From NCBI GenBank assembly GCA_019637435.1, contig JAHBVO010000004.1:372001-436000 (forward strand): a stretch of DNA of 64,000 nucleotides, written 5' to 3'. The DNA comes from Candidatus Obscuribacterales bacterium (lineage in GTDB: Bacteria > Cyanobacteriota > Vampirovibrionia > Obscuribacterales > Obscuribacteraceae). The stretch's first letter is position 1, and each line of letters opens with the position of its first letter. A program made the position numbers and the translations under genes. The notes beneath the pieces were generated by a model. It made no database searches and was not told the origin of the DNA. It saw nothing but the letters and a program-made list of their open reading frames with translations. Of the stretch, positions 7,763 through 15,080 are shown piece after piece.

Positions 7763-8320
7763 ATGAGCGTAAAAGCACTTACAAAAGACGAAATTGGTCA
7801 GGACTTCATCGGCGGTCTGTCAGTTCAGGATTACCAGAAGAAACCCACCATCGAAGGCGTGCAGCTCATCGATCTCAAACTTATGTTGGATGATGGCGGA
7901 TGTTTTACAGAGCTTCTCCGGCTTGATGAGAACGGCAATTTCGCGCAGATTCCGGATTTCAAAGTTCGTCAGTCAAACTATTCGCAAATGATGCCGGGCG
8001 TAATCAAGGCATTTCACCTGCACTTCAACCAAGAGGATGTCTGGTTCATTCACCCTTACGATCGACTTCTCATCGGGCTCTTCGATGCAAGAAAAGAATC
8101 AAAGACCTATAACAACTCAATGAGGTTTGTGATGGGCGGAGGGCGTCCTCAGTTGCTCTACATTCCGCGCGGAGTTGCTCACGGTCTGGCGAATGTATGG
8201 AACACTCCGGCGAGCATGATTTACTTCGTAAACCAGTTCTTCGATGTGCACGAGCCTGATGAGCACAGACTGCCGTGGGACATCCTTGGTGAAGATTTCT
8301 GGCAAATTAAAAAGGGCTAG
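7763..8320 (+). CDS. rmlC: dTDP-4-dehydrorhamnose 3,5-epimerase-like (RmlC-type cupin)
   Basis: A cupin of about 185 residues expected to epimerise C3 and C5 of dTDP-4-keto-6-deoxyglucose. Supporting motifs are QSNYSQMMPGVIKAFHLHF (the catalytic-His region), LLIGLFDARKESKTY, LLYIPRGVAHGLANVW and MIYFVNQFFD. It is a divergent member: the usual RGLH of RmlC reads KAFH, so the substrate-binding Arg is Lys. That leaves open a related dTDP-sugar epimerase or isomerase. The start is uncertain: ATG 7763 (MSVKALTKDE) gives the best family-like N-terminus, TTG 7736 is also in frame, and neither has a good ribosome site. Its place behind rmlD supports the rhamnose role. Confidence 0.8.
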   Translation: MSVKALTKDEIGQDFIGGLSVQDYQKKPTIEGVQLIDLKLMLDDGGCFTELLRLDENGNFAQIPDFKVRQSNYSQMMPGVIKAFHLHFNQEDVWFIHPYDRLLIGLFDARKESKTYNNSMRFVMGGGRPQLLYIPRGVAHGLANVWNTPASMIYFVNQFFDVHEPDEHRLPWDILGEDFWQIKKG

Positions 8321-8352
8321 TCGCTTTACCGTATTAGCGACTGAACCTTTCT
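8319..8352 (+). terminator. possible terminator after the rmlC-like gene
   Basis: AGTCGCT (8319-8325) pairs with AGCGACT (8336-8342), followed by a weak T-rich tail. It lies between convergent genes. Confidence 0.4.
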
Positions 8353-8388
8353 TTAGATCGTTTCTTTGCCTCTAGAAGTACGATGAGT

Positions 8389-9411
8389 TTATTTCTTGTC
8401 GGAAACACTTGTGTCTTTCAACGCTTTCAAAACATCCTCAGTGGTAGCCGTTCCCGGCTTGAGTTTGAGGATTTCCAAAAACCTCCGATTAACGTCGGTG
8501 GAAAAATTAGTTTTATAGTCCTGTCCTTCCAGGCCAAGTTTCGACATCATCAGCGATTCCAGACGAGCGTAATAGTCCTTCGTGGGTGAGTCCGCATTGA
8601 GACCCAGCGCCTTATTCAATTCTGCCTGTGTCTTCAGTTTATTCAATCCGAGGTCTCTGCTCACTGCGTCCAGAGCAGGCGTGTATTTCTGTGATGCCAC
8701 CTCTTCCCTCGATTGTTTCATGACATTATCGAAGGCCGATTTGAGCTCCGCCGGCAATTTCGACGGATCCGGAATATAGTCCGCAGCTTGAGGTTCTTTA
8801 GACAGAGAATACTCCATGGTGTCGTATACGGTGCGCTTTGGCAAGTCTGCTTGAATGGATCCCTCGCCCTTGTCGACAAGTGAGAATGACAGTTTGTCTT
8901 TTATGCCGGTGTTACTTTCAGTAAATGAATATTTGCTGTCGGCGCGCAAATTGGTATTCAGCTCATCGACGAAAGCTCTAAGGTGCGCGGCACGTTCTTC
9001 AACTGGCCTACCTTTGGTTTGCTCGAGCTGCTTGTGGAAAGCCGCATGGACACTCTCTTTTTCCCTCTCGCTTAGTCCGGTGGTGCCCATTGACTTTATT
9101 GTGCTCGACAGCGAATTTGATTCTTTTTTTCGAGCATCGGCGGGTGTGTCCGGATTTTTTCCAGGAATTCGATCCCCCAACAGCCAGAGTGGAATTGGCC
9201 CGATGGCCAGCTGCGACTCACTCGCTGATGATTTACCATCATCGCCGCCCGGCGTAAACTGTAAAAATTGCGCAGAATGTTGTCCGCTAGACTGCGGCCC
9301 TGCAATACTTCTCGGCACTTGGTCAAGCGTGTCTGCCAGCAGCAAGTGACTTACCGAACTTTCTTGTACCGGCTTGGAAACGTTTTCGATTGCCTCGAAT
9401 GTCCGTACCAT
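8389..9411 (-). CDS. unknown hydrophilic protein
   Basis: A 340-residue protein I do not recognise. No signal peptide or membrane segment is visible. The first 120 residues are Ser/Gln/Pro-rich and look disordered. The rest is predicted helical and charged, with stretches such as SEREKESVHAAFHKQLEQT, AAHLRAFVDELNTNLRADS and SAFDNVMKQSREEVASQKY. GGAGGT lies 8 nt before ATG 9411, a strong ribosome site. It is convergent with the rhamnose genes and starts just downstream of malic enzyme on the same strand. In composition it resembles the large unknown proteins at 28959 and 40192. Confidence 0.75.
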   Translation of the reverse strand: MVRTFEAIENVSKPVQESSVSHLLLADTLDQVPRSIAGPQSSGQHSAQFLQFTPGGDDGKSSASESQLAIGPIPLWLLGDRIPGKNPDTPADARKKESNSLSSTIKSMGTTGLSEREKESVHAAFHKQLEQTKGRPVEERAAHLRAFVDELNTNLRADSKYSFTESNTGIKDKLSFSLVDKGEGSIQADLPKRTVYDTMEYSLSKEPQAADYIPDPSKLPAELKSAFDNVMKQSREEVASQKYTPALDAVSRDLGLNKLKTQAELNKALGLNADSPTKDYYARLESLMMSKLGLEGQDYKTNFSTDVNRRFLEILKLKPGTATTEDVLKALKDTSVSDKK

Positions 9412-9559
9412 TCAACATACCTCCACTGACTAGCAATCGCATGGTCGCTTGAGGTTCGTGAACTTTTTGTTCCTTCCAAGTACGTACAAATCCCAAATCA
9501 AATAAGGGAAGCGGTTTTGCGCTTAGCAATTCGACAACTTTCGAGATTGTTTAATTTCG

Positions 9560-10888
9560 TTAGTTCTTTCTTTGCGTGTAAGCCAAGGAGACGGCTGTAG
9601 CCACGTGCTCATGGACAGTTTTGTCTAAAATGCTGGGGACCAGGTCGTCCAGTCGTGTCTGTCCTGCGATTGCTTGAGCTGCAGCGATTTTCATATCAGA
9701 GGTAAACTCTTTTGCTTCTGCTAGCAATGCGCCTTTGAATAGACCGGGGAATGCGAGGGCGTTGTTTATCGTTCTGCCATCTGCTGCAAACTTGGCACCA
9801 TTAGCGATGGCAACTTCTGGATCAATTTCCGGATCGGGATTTGAGATCGCGAGAATTACCTGTCCGTTTTGAACCATCTCTGGCTTAATCAAACCTGGAA
9901 CGCCGGTCGTCGCTATGACGATATCTGAGCTCTGCATCACCCCTGTAAGGTCTGTGGGGGTTCCACCTTGCTGTTTCAGGCGTTCGCAAGCATCCTCTCT
10001 TAGATCTGCTCCCAAAATTTCCTTGACGCCGAAGTCACGTAAAAGTTGCGCAATACCGGCTCCTGCTGCGCCAAGCCCGAGAATGCCAACCCTGCAGTCT
10101 TGCAGGTTGAATCCGCTTCTTTGACTTACTGTTATCAACGCACCTAAAACGACTGCGGCTGTAGCGTGTTGATCGTCGTGAAGAACCGGTATGGAAAGTT
10201 CGTCTGAAAGACGTTTTTCAATTTCAAAGCATTCTGGTGCTGCAATGTCTTCTAAATGGATGGCACCAAATGTGGGGCTGATTCCTTTTACCGTATTCAC
10301 TATTTCCTCGACACTGAGTGAGTCGATTAATATAGGAATGGCGCTTATACCAACCAACTGTTCGTATAAGACTGACTTGCCTTCCATCACTGGCATTCCA
10401 GCAACAGGACCGATATTTCCGAGTCCTAAAATAGCGGTGCCATTTGTTACCACGGCAACTGAATTGCCGATACAGGTAAAGTTGCGGCTCTGAGAAAGAT
10501 CCTTATGAATCAATTTGCAGATCTGTGCGACACCAGGTGTGTAAATTTTGCGCATCTCTGTAATGCTGTCCAGCGGAGCACGGCTTTTCATGCCGATTTT
10601 CCCACCTCTGTGTGCCTGCTCGACCGGGTCTATTACGGCTTCGACTGTGACGCCATCCAGGTTACTTAAAGCATCCACAATTCTTTGCAGATGCGCTTCA
10701 TCTTTGAGCGAAACGCTTACTTCTCTAATTAGATAATCCTGTCCCTGACCAGCAATTGAAACGTCGCCAATGTTTGCTTCCAGTTCGCCAATCCTTGTGG
10801 CAATTTTTCCGAGGTATCCGGGCTTATCGACGACGCGTATGCGCAAGATACGAATGATTTTCTGTTCTCTTTTAACAACTGTAACCAT
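9560..10888 (-). CDS. NAD(P)-dependent malic enzyme with N-terminal ACT domain
   Basis: It oxidatively decarboxylates malate to pyruvate and CO2, linking the TCA cycle to pyruvate. Residues about 10-80 form an ACT domain (RILRIRVVDKPGYLGKIATR ... YLIREVSVSLKDEAHLQRIV) that probably senses a small ligand. The malic enzyme core follows: MRKIYTPGVAQICKLI, LGLGNIGPVAGMPVMEGKSV, DIAAPECFEIEKRL, LHDDQHATAAVVLGAL (metal site) and the dinucleotide fold VGILGLGAAGAGIAQLL. I start it at ATG 10888 (MVTVVKREQK, 442 aa) because AGGAAGG is just upstream; an ORF extension to 10954 lacks support. The regulatory ligand of the ACT domain is unknown. Confidence 0.92.
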   Translation of the reverse strand: MVTVVKREQKIIRILRIRVVDKPGYLGKIATRIGELEANIGDVSIAGQGQDYLIREVSVSLKDEAHLQRIVDALSNLDGVTVEAVIDPVEQAHRGGKIGMKSRAPLDSITEMRKIYTPGVAQICKLIHKDLSQSRNFTCIGNSVAVVTNGTAILGLGNIGPVAGMPVMEGKSVLYEQLVGISAIPILIDSLSVEEIVNTVKGISPTFGAIHLEDIAAPECFEIEKRLSDELSIPVLHDDQHATAAVVLGALITVSQRSGFNLQDCRVGILGLGAAGAGIAQLLRDFGVKEILGADLREDACERLKQQGGTPTDLTGVMQSSDIVIATTGVPGLIKPEMVQNGQVILAISNPDPEIDPEVAIANGAKFAADGRTINNALAFPGLFKGALLAEAKEFTSDMKIAAAQAIAGQTRLDDLVPSILDKTVHEHVATAVSLAYTQRKN

Positions 10889-11024
10889 AGGGCCTTCCTG
10901 GAAGTCGTGACCAAACCAACGGCCGCAACCGCTGGCATAAAAGCGAGATGACAAGTCTACCGTAAGAGTGCTGTTGAAAATAATTGTGTTGCGTTTCAGA
11001 TCATGACATTTAACACATCAAGGC

Positions 11025-11058
11025 GAAAAAAAGAGGTGGCTGAAAAGCCACCTCTTTT
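11025..11058 (-). terminator. strong rho-independent terminator (minus strand)
   Basis: AAGAGGTGGCT (11031-11041), loop GAAA, AGCCACCTCTT (11046-11056). On the minus strand the stem is followed by a long T run (A run at 11025-11032 on the plus strand). It ends transcription of the gene at 11116-11634. Confidence 0.9.
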
Positions 11059-11115
11059 GTACCCGTGTAAACTCCCGGAACGGAGGCACGAGATGCTTTC
11101 AGGCTACTTCGCTTA

Positions 11116-11634
11116 TTAGCCGTTTTTGCTGGCCTGGACGGTATGAACATCCTCGGCTTTGCACTCTTTCATGATTTCCTCGGCTCGGCGTCGCATTTCC
11201 GGGTCTTCGGTGTGAGCGGCGATCAGGATGTGCCCTTCTTTCAGTCGGCCCTCATAGAGTTTCGCCTCGTACTCGGGGATTCCGAGACCGCTGAGTCCAC
11301 CAACTAAGCCACCAATTGCGGTGCCGGTGGCGGCTCCGCTCAAAGCCGCCATAATTGGTCCGGCTGCGATGAACGCTCCCAGTCCTGGTAGTGCCAACGC
11401 TCCTATACCGGCTAGCCAGCCTAGCACGCCACCGATTGCAAACCCGGTGGTCGCACCAATGGCGGTGCCTTCTGGTGCCTTCGTTTCATTCTCATGACCA
11501 AATTCGGTCGTTGCTGTTACGTCCGGCATTAGTATGGACACTTGGTCTGCAAAGAACCCAGCCAATTTCAATCTATCCACAATTGTTTCTGCTTGAGTTA
11601 GCGTTGCCGCTATTCCTATAACTGCTTTCGACAT
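11116..11634 (-). CDS. 17M-like stress protein with glycine-zipper membrane core
   Basis: A 172-residue protein. The first 40 residues (MSKAVIGIAATLTQAETIVD ... ADQVSILMPD) resemble the ferredoxin-like general stress protein 17M-type domain. A long Gly/Ala-rich membrane-prone segment follows (about residues 58-120: GATTGFAIGGVLGWLAGIGA, then ATGTAIGGLVGGLSGLGIP). The second half of the fold ends the protein (YEGRLKEGHILIAAHTEDPE). Proteins like this are often stress-induced and membrane-associated, with no known biochemical role. AAGGAG lies before ATG 11634. It is 45 nt after the BON gene on the same strand and ends at a strong terminator, so the two probably form an operon. Confidence 0.7.
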   Translation of the reverse strand: MSKAVIGIAATLTQAETIVDRLKLAGFFADQVSILMPDVTATTEFGHENETKAPEGTAIGATTGFAIGGVLGWLAGIGALALPGLGAFIAAGPIMAALSGAATGTAIGGLVGGLSGLGIPEYEAKLYEGRLKEGHILIAAHTEDPEMRRRAEEIMKECKAEDVHTVQASKNG

Positions 11635-11679
11635 TACAACTCTCCTTATTTTCTGTCTTCGCGTAACCAGATTTTGCGT

Positions 11680-12210
11680 CTATTGGACGACGGACAACTT
11701 GCTGTTCACCTGCGATGCGCCGGCGTTCTTCGCTACGTTGATCAAATCTTCTTTCTCTTTCTCGTTCTTAACTGAACCATCAAGGACCAAAACACCGTCC
11801 TCAAAGCTGAGCTTTACGTTTTGCGCTTCGGTCGAAAATCCTTTTTGCTTCATGATTGCTTTCCGAATGGTCGCTAGCGACTTTTCATCGGATGTTCGTT
11901 TTGGGTTCGCGGTGGAGGCTACTTTGACGTCGAGTGCCTTCACCTTATTTCCGAATTTAACCTTGTCGCCTTCACTCAAAAGACCCTGATTTTTAGATTT
12001 GGTTTCTTCTATTTTGTTCGATAAAATCTTCGCTTCTGAGTGAAGGTTGGTCGATTGCTTCACGCTGATCTTCCCGGCTTGGCGATTAGCGTCGATTTTT
12101 GCCGTCGTCTCCGCAAGCCTCTGCTCGACGCTCTCTTCCTGAGCTACAAGTGGTGCCGCCGAGCTTCCTAACAGGATCAAGGTTGCCGCTAAAAAGATGG
12201 TGCTCTTCAT
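11680..12210 (-). CDS. exported BON-domain protein
   Basis: A 176-residue periplasmic protein with a signal peptide (MKSTIFLAATLILLGSSAAP) cut near VAQ-E. Residues 25-95 are a charged, probably coiled-coil segment. A C-terminal BON domain covers about residues 105-176 (TIRKAIMKQKGFSTEAQNV, KLSFEDGVLVLDGSVKNEKE and NAGASQVNSKLSV). BON domains bind membranes or other BON proteins and are typical of envelope stress proteins such as OsmY. GGAGGAGA precedes ATG 12210. It is upstream of the 17M-like gene in a two-gene unit. Confidence 0.85.
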   Translation of the reverse strand: MKSTIFLAATLILLGSSAAPLVAQEESVEQRLAETTAKIDANRQAGKISVKQSTNLHSEAKILSNKIEETKSKNQGLLSEGDKVKFGNKVKALDVKVASTANPKRTSDEKSLATIRKAIMKQKGFSTEAQNVKLSFEDGVLVLDGSVKNEKEKEDLINVAKNAGASQVNSKLSVVQ

Positions 12211-12596
12211 TGCTCTCCTCCAGTAGTTACAGCCTGCACTCGGGCCTCACGTAGGCTAGTCAAAGCGAGCAATTTGCTCATGTCCCAAACTCGTGTGCAG
12301 ACTATCTCCCAGTTAAACCTCAAAATTGTTTTGAAGTTCGGCCCTGCCTGCCGTGTAGCATCGACGAAAGGTAGCGATGCTTGCATGCAGTTGTTATGAA
12401 AAGTAGGGGAACCCGAGAGCTTTTTGTCGAAACTTGTCGAAGTTTTGGAGCGCGAATATTCTTCGCTTGGTTCCATTCGTGCTACGTGATCATTCGTTGA
12501 ACGTTTTAAGCAAGGAAGCTTCTATTAGAGTTGTGCAGGCGAGTGTCCTCAGCCAACTTCTGACAGACCTGTTTCAAAAAAGGAAGGAGAAATCTG
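12211..12596. other. intergenic region between divergent BON and ferritin-like genes
   Basis: 386 bp that should hold both divergent promoters and the ferritin-like 5' leader. A minus-strand ORF overlapping the BON start reads as noise. I see no convincing dyad or Fur-box-like motif. Confidence 0.5.
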
Positions 12597-13139
12597 ATGG
12601 CAACAAAATCGGAGAATTCAAAATTCTTGACCGATGTCCAAACCATTCGCGAGCGTGCTCGCAAAGATATTGAAAACGGTCCGGTGACGGAGGGATATAA
12701 AGGGAATAGGGAAGCAATTCTCAACCTTCTTAGCCAGGCGCTGGCGACTGAATTGCTATGCGTCCTTCGATATCGTCAACACTACTTCACCGCAAAAGGT
12801 ATGAATTCTGAGGAAGTGGCGGCTGAGTTTCTCGCTCACTCGAATGAGGAGCAAGCGCATGCAGATAAGCTAGCTGCTCGTATCGCCCAGTTGCATGGTA
12901 ATCCAGACATGGACCCGCGAACAATATCTGGCAGAAGTCACGCTGAGTATGTGGAATGTGAGACGCTGGAAGATATGATCAGAGAAAATCTTGTCGCTGA
13001 AAGAATCGCTATTGATTCTTACCTTGAGATGATTCACTTCATTGGCGATTCAGACCCGACTACGAGGCGAATGCTCGAAGAAATTCTTGCCGTTGAAGAA
13101 GAACACGCTGATGATCTGGTTAACCTTTTGCAAGGCTAG
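12597..13139 (+). CDS. ferritin-like (bacterioferritin/Dps-type) protein
   Basis: A 180-residue four-helix-bundle protein expected to bind and oxidise iron, for storage or peroxide protection. Diiron-type ligands are spread as in the family: LLSQALATELLCVLRYRQHY (Glu in helix A), FLAHSNEEQAHADKLAARI (ExxH in helix B), ENLVAERIAIDSYLEMI (Glu in helix C) and EILAVEEEHADDLVNLL (ExxH in helix D). AAGGAAGGAGAAA precedes ATG 12597. It stands alone on the plus strand and is followed by the structured hairpin region and a terminator. Confidence 0.88.
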   Translation: MATKSENSKFLTDVQTIRERARKDIENGPVTEGYKGNREAILNLLSQALATELLCVLRYRQHYFTAKGMNSEEVAAEFLAHSNEEQAHADKLAARIAQLHGNPDMDPRTISGRSHAEYVECETLEDMIRENLVAERIAIDSYLEMIHFIGDSDPTTRRMLEEILAVEEEHADDLVNLLQG

Positions 13140-13159
13140 TCGGTTATCATAAATACATG

Positions 13160-13204
13160 AGAGTGCAAACGTTTACGTTTGTCTCTTTCATCCGGGGTCA
13201 GTCG
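13160..13204 (+). ncRNA. hairpin RNA motif, copy 1
   Basis: AGAG (13160-13163) pairs with CTCT (13183-13186); inside it CAAACG (13166-13171) pairs with CGTTTG (13176-13181) around TTTA. The shared tail TTTCATCCGGGGTCAGTC follows to 13204. The same architecture recurs at 13294. The GTCAG end can start a second stem with CTGAT near 13221. Confidence 0.5.
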
Positions 13205-13228
13205 AGACTAACGTCTGGAGCTGATCTT

Positions 13229-13266
13229 AGAGGCAAAGTCGAAAGACCTTGCCTCTTCTTTTTTTT
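13229..13266 (+). terminator. rho-independent terminator after the ferritin-like gene
   Basis: AGAGGCAA-A-GTC (13229-13240), loop GAAA, GAC-C-TTGCCTCT (13245-13256), followed by TCTT and a long T run. The stem has one A:C mismatch. Its AGAGGCAA arm matches the start of motif copy 2. Confidence 0.85.
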
Positions 13267-13293
13267 GATGGTGTAGAAGATGTTTCCAAAAAA

Positions 13294-13342
13294 AGAGGCA
13301 AGCGTCAAAAGGCGCTTGTCTCTTTCATCCGGGGGTCAGTCA
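13294..13342 (+). ncRNA. hairpin RNA motif, copy 2
   Basis: AGAG (13294-13297) pairs with CTCT (13320-13323); CAAGCG (13299-13304) pairs with CGCTTG (13313-13318). The tail TTTCATCCGGGGGTCAGTC is shared with copy 1 apart from one extra G. Compared with copy 1, one A-T pair is replaced by G-C on both arms, a compensatory change. A further stem CAGTC/GACTG follows to about 13352. Confidence 0.5.
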
Positions 13343-13436
13343 TTTCTGACTGTGGTCAAAACTATATGCGAGTCGAACTCTGTGTCTGAGCTTCTGACAC
13401 TGTTGGAACTATATTTTTGAAACAACATCCACACAT

Positions 13437-13781
13437 CTAGTATGCGGCACCTGGCGTGGTCGAAGCCTGTGGTTGCACCGGCGGTGGCAGATCGGAACGG
13501 GTCGAGTAGTCGAACGAATTAGAACCTGGTTCTTGATTGACTCGCAAATTCACCCTGGGAACCTCTACGTCGATCGACACATTATCATTCGGGTTTTTCT
13601 TCACGTCGAGTAGGGTCTTGTCACCAGTTTGAACTTTCAGCACACTGCCATCTTCCTGGGTACTGCAGCCGCCTAGCGCGATCATTGAGACTATCAGAAG
13701 CGAAGTAGCGGCTATTAGTTTGAGACGGGCTACTCGGTCATCGGTCCTTATATAGGTATCGCTAGTTGGGCTTCTCATCAT
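13437..13781 (-). CDS. small lipoprotein, unknown
   Basis: A 114-residue protein with a basic N-terminus, a hydrophobic stretch (LIAATSLLIVSMIALGGCS) and a lipobox ALGGC at about residue 39, so it should be lipidated. The mature part is short, polar and Pro/Gln-rich at the end (LPPPVQPQAS). The middle (VSIDVEVPRVNLRVNQ) looks like a beta strand repeat. No family recognised. Two consecutive ATG codons follow GGAGAAAAGG, so the exact start is 13781 or 13778. Confidence 0.7.
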   Translation of the reverse strand: MMRSPTSDTYIRTDDRVARLKLIAATSLLIVSMIALGGCSTQEDGSVLKVQTGDKTLLDVKKNPNDNVSIDVEVPRVNLRVNQEPGSNSFDYSTRSDLPPPVQPQASTTPGAAY

Positions 13782-13950
13782 CCTTTTCTCCGTTTCGCAG
13801 TTCCCTCTCTAGGATGCGGACTGCGCTCGATTGTTCTGATACTTATTTAGCTCCACCTTTCGAAAGCGGTGCCGGCAGCCAGTCTCGCATCAACAATCAA
13901 ACATCATGCTAAGGAATGGGGGTGAAGCGGATGGAATTTTGGAGGAAGTT

Positions 13951-14214
13951 ATGAGTATTCTTGGTTTTCTACTTTATTGTCTGGTAGCCGCAGTGTGTGC
14001 AGGTATCGCCGAGTACATCGTACCGGGCAGAATCCCTGGCGGACTCCTGACCTCTATTGTTTTCGGTATTATAGGAGCCTGGATCGGCGCGTCATTAATG
14101 GGTTCGATGGGACCTGTTCTGGCTGGCGTAGCGGTGTTTCCCGCCATCATCGGATCGGGCGTACTCATTTTCGGTCTGTCCCTATTGAGCAGCGTAGCTC
14201 ACGGCAACAGATAG
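13951..14214 (+). CDS. GlsB/YeaQ/YmgE-type stress membrane protein
   Basis: An 87-residue, almost entirely hydrophobic protein of the transglycosylase-associated protein family. Three Gly-rich membrane segments are visible: ILGFLLYCLVAAVCAGIAEY, GLLTSIVFGIIGAWIGASLM and VLAGVAVFPAIIGSGVLIFG. The signature PGRIPGGLL lies between the first two. Family members are stress-induced inner-membrane proteins without a known reaction. I start it at ATG 13951 because GGAGGAAG lies 6 nt upstream; an in-frame start at 13906 is unsupported. Confidence 0.88.
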   Translation: MSILGFLLYCLVAAVCAGIAEYIVPGRIPGGLLTSIVFGIIGAWIGASLMGSMGPVLAGVAVFPAIIGSGVLIFGLSLLSSVAHGNR

Positions 14215-14244
14215 CCGATCAACCCCACCTTGGAGATTGATTTT

Positions 14245-14275
14245 AGAAGAGCGGACTCAGGTTCGCTCTTCTTTC
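14245..14275 (+). terminator. hairpin terminator between convergent genes
   Basis: AGAAGAGCG (14245-14253) pairs with CGCTCTTCT (14264-14272), followed by a short T-rich tail. Read on the other strand it also has a T run, so it may serve both genes. Confidence 0.65.
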
Positions 14276-14289
14276 TTGCGGTGGCATCT

Positions 14290-14745
14290 CTAGTGCAGAA
14301 CTTGAAAAATTCCCACTCCCCTTCGTCCATTTCCAAGCACGAACACACCTATTAAACGTTTATCTGTTTGCCGCTCTTCGCTGTCTACCAGTTCGAGCCA
14401 ACCGGCAGAAACGACTTCGACATTTCGCTCGGCTGCGAAACCATTGAGTACCTGATAAGCGGAAGGTCCAAGCGCCAGGGACGCTCGAAATCGAGCGTGT
14501 GTGCTTTGACACATCGAATTCAATGTATCTGCTAACTCTTTAGCGAAGTTGTCGCGATCGTGGCGAAACGTTTGAAGCACCATTGTTCCAACAAGGTGAA
14601 TTCCAGACTCGCTCTTCGAGAAGCATTTGCTGTCTAGCGCGGTTTGAAGCTGTTTTATGCCTGACATATAAGCATCTTCAGTGAGCGACGACTCGCTCAA
14701 TCGAGGTCGAGTCGTAAGACTGACATTTGCTCCTGTGTCGAACAT
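14290..14745 (-). CDS. unknown small protein
   Basis: A 151-residue soluble protein with no family I recognise. It has mixed alpha/beta character, with a helix FAKELADTLNSMCQSTHARF and a C-terminal beta-rich end (VEVVSAGWLELVDSEERQ ... LIGVFVLGNGRRGVGIFQV). The end may be a small domain of paired strands. There is no signal peptide. The ribosome site is weak. It is convergent with the GlsB-type gene across a shared terminator. Confidence 0.6.
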   Translation of the reverse strand: MFDTGANVSLTTRPRLSESSLTEDAYMSGIKQLQTALDSKCFSKSESGIHLVGTMVLQTFRHDRDNFAKELADTLNSMCQSTHARFRASLALGPSAYQVLNGFAAERNVEVVSAGWLELVDSEERQTDKRLIGVFVLGNGRRGVGIFQVLH

Positions 14746-15080
14746 GCTTGCTTCGTGCCTTCTTTCATATGGGGTGGATGCCAGCTTCAGGCGATAGGTT
14801 GAGCCTGCATTGCATAGTAGGTAATTCGAGTTTTGGCTGCAATGGTGGAAATACTCACGTCTGAGCCGCTTAATGACCCAACACTAGGCGGCAATAGTGA
14901 CAGAGCAGTGACAAAAGTGAATTTTTGATCTCATGACAGCCTCCGGCGGAAATGATACTCTATGTCCGGCGGGACCTATGGCTGCAAACTTACGCCGGCT
15001 TGAAGGCAAGTTTTGGTTGGTCCCAGCTGCTTCTGCAGGCGGAATAGTCCTGGCAGTGGCTAAGTGTCGAGGAGTTCTTT
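14746..15080. other. intergenic region with short direct repeats
   Basis: 335 bp between divergent genes. The direct repeat TCCGGCGG occurs near 14942 and near 14966, and GTGACA occurs twice near 14898-14914. No gene or clear promoter is supported. Confidence 0.4.

Noticed and set aside
8855..9349. 164-aa plus-strand ORF antisense to the gene at 8389
   Set aside because: Ser/Cys-rich noise opposite a gene with a strong ribosome site.
12207..12476. 89-aa minus-strand ORF overlapping the BON gene start
   Set aside because: Composition reads as noise, and the overlap falls on the strong ribosome site of the BON gene.
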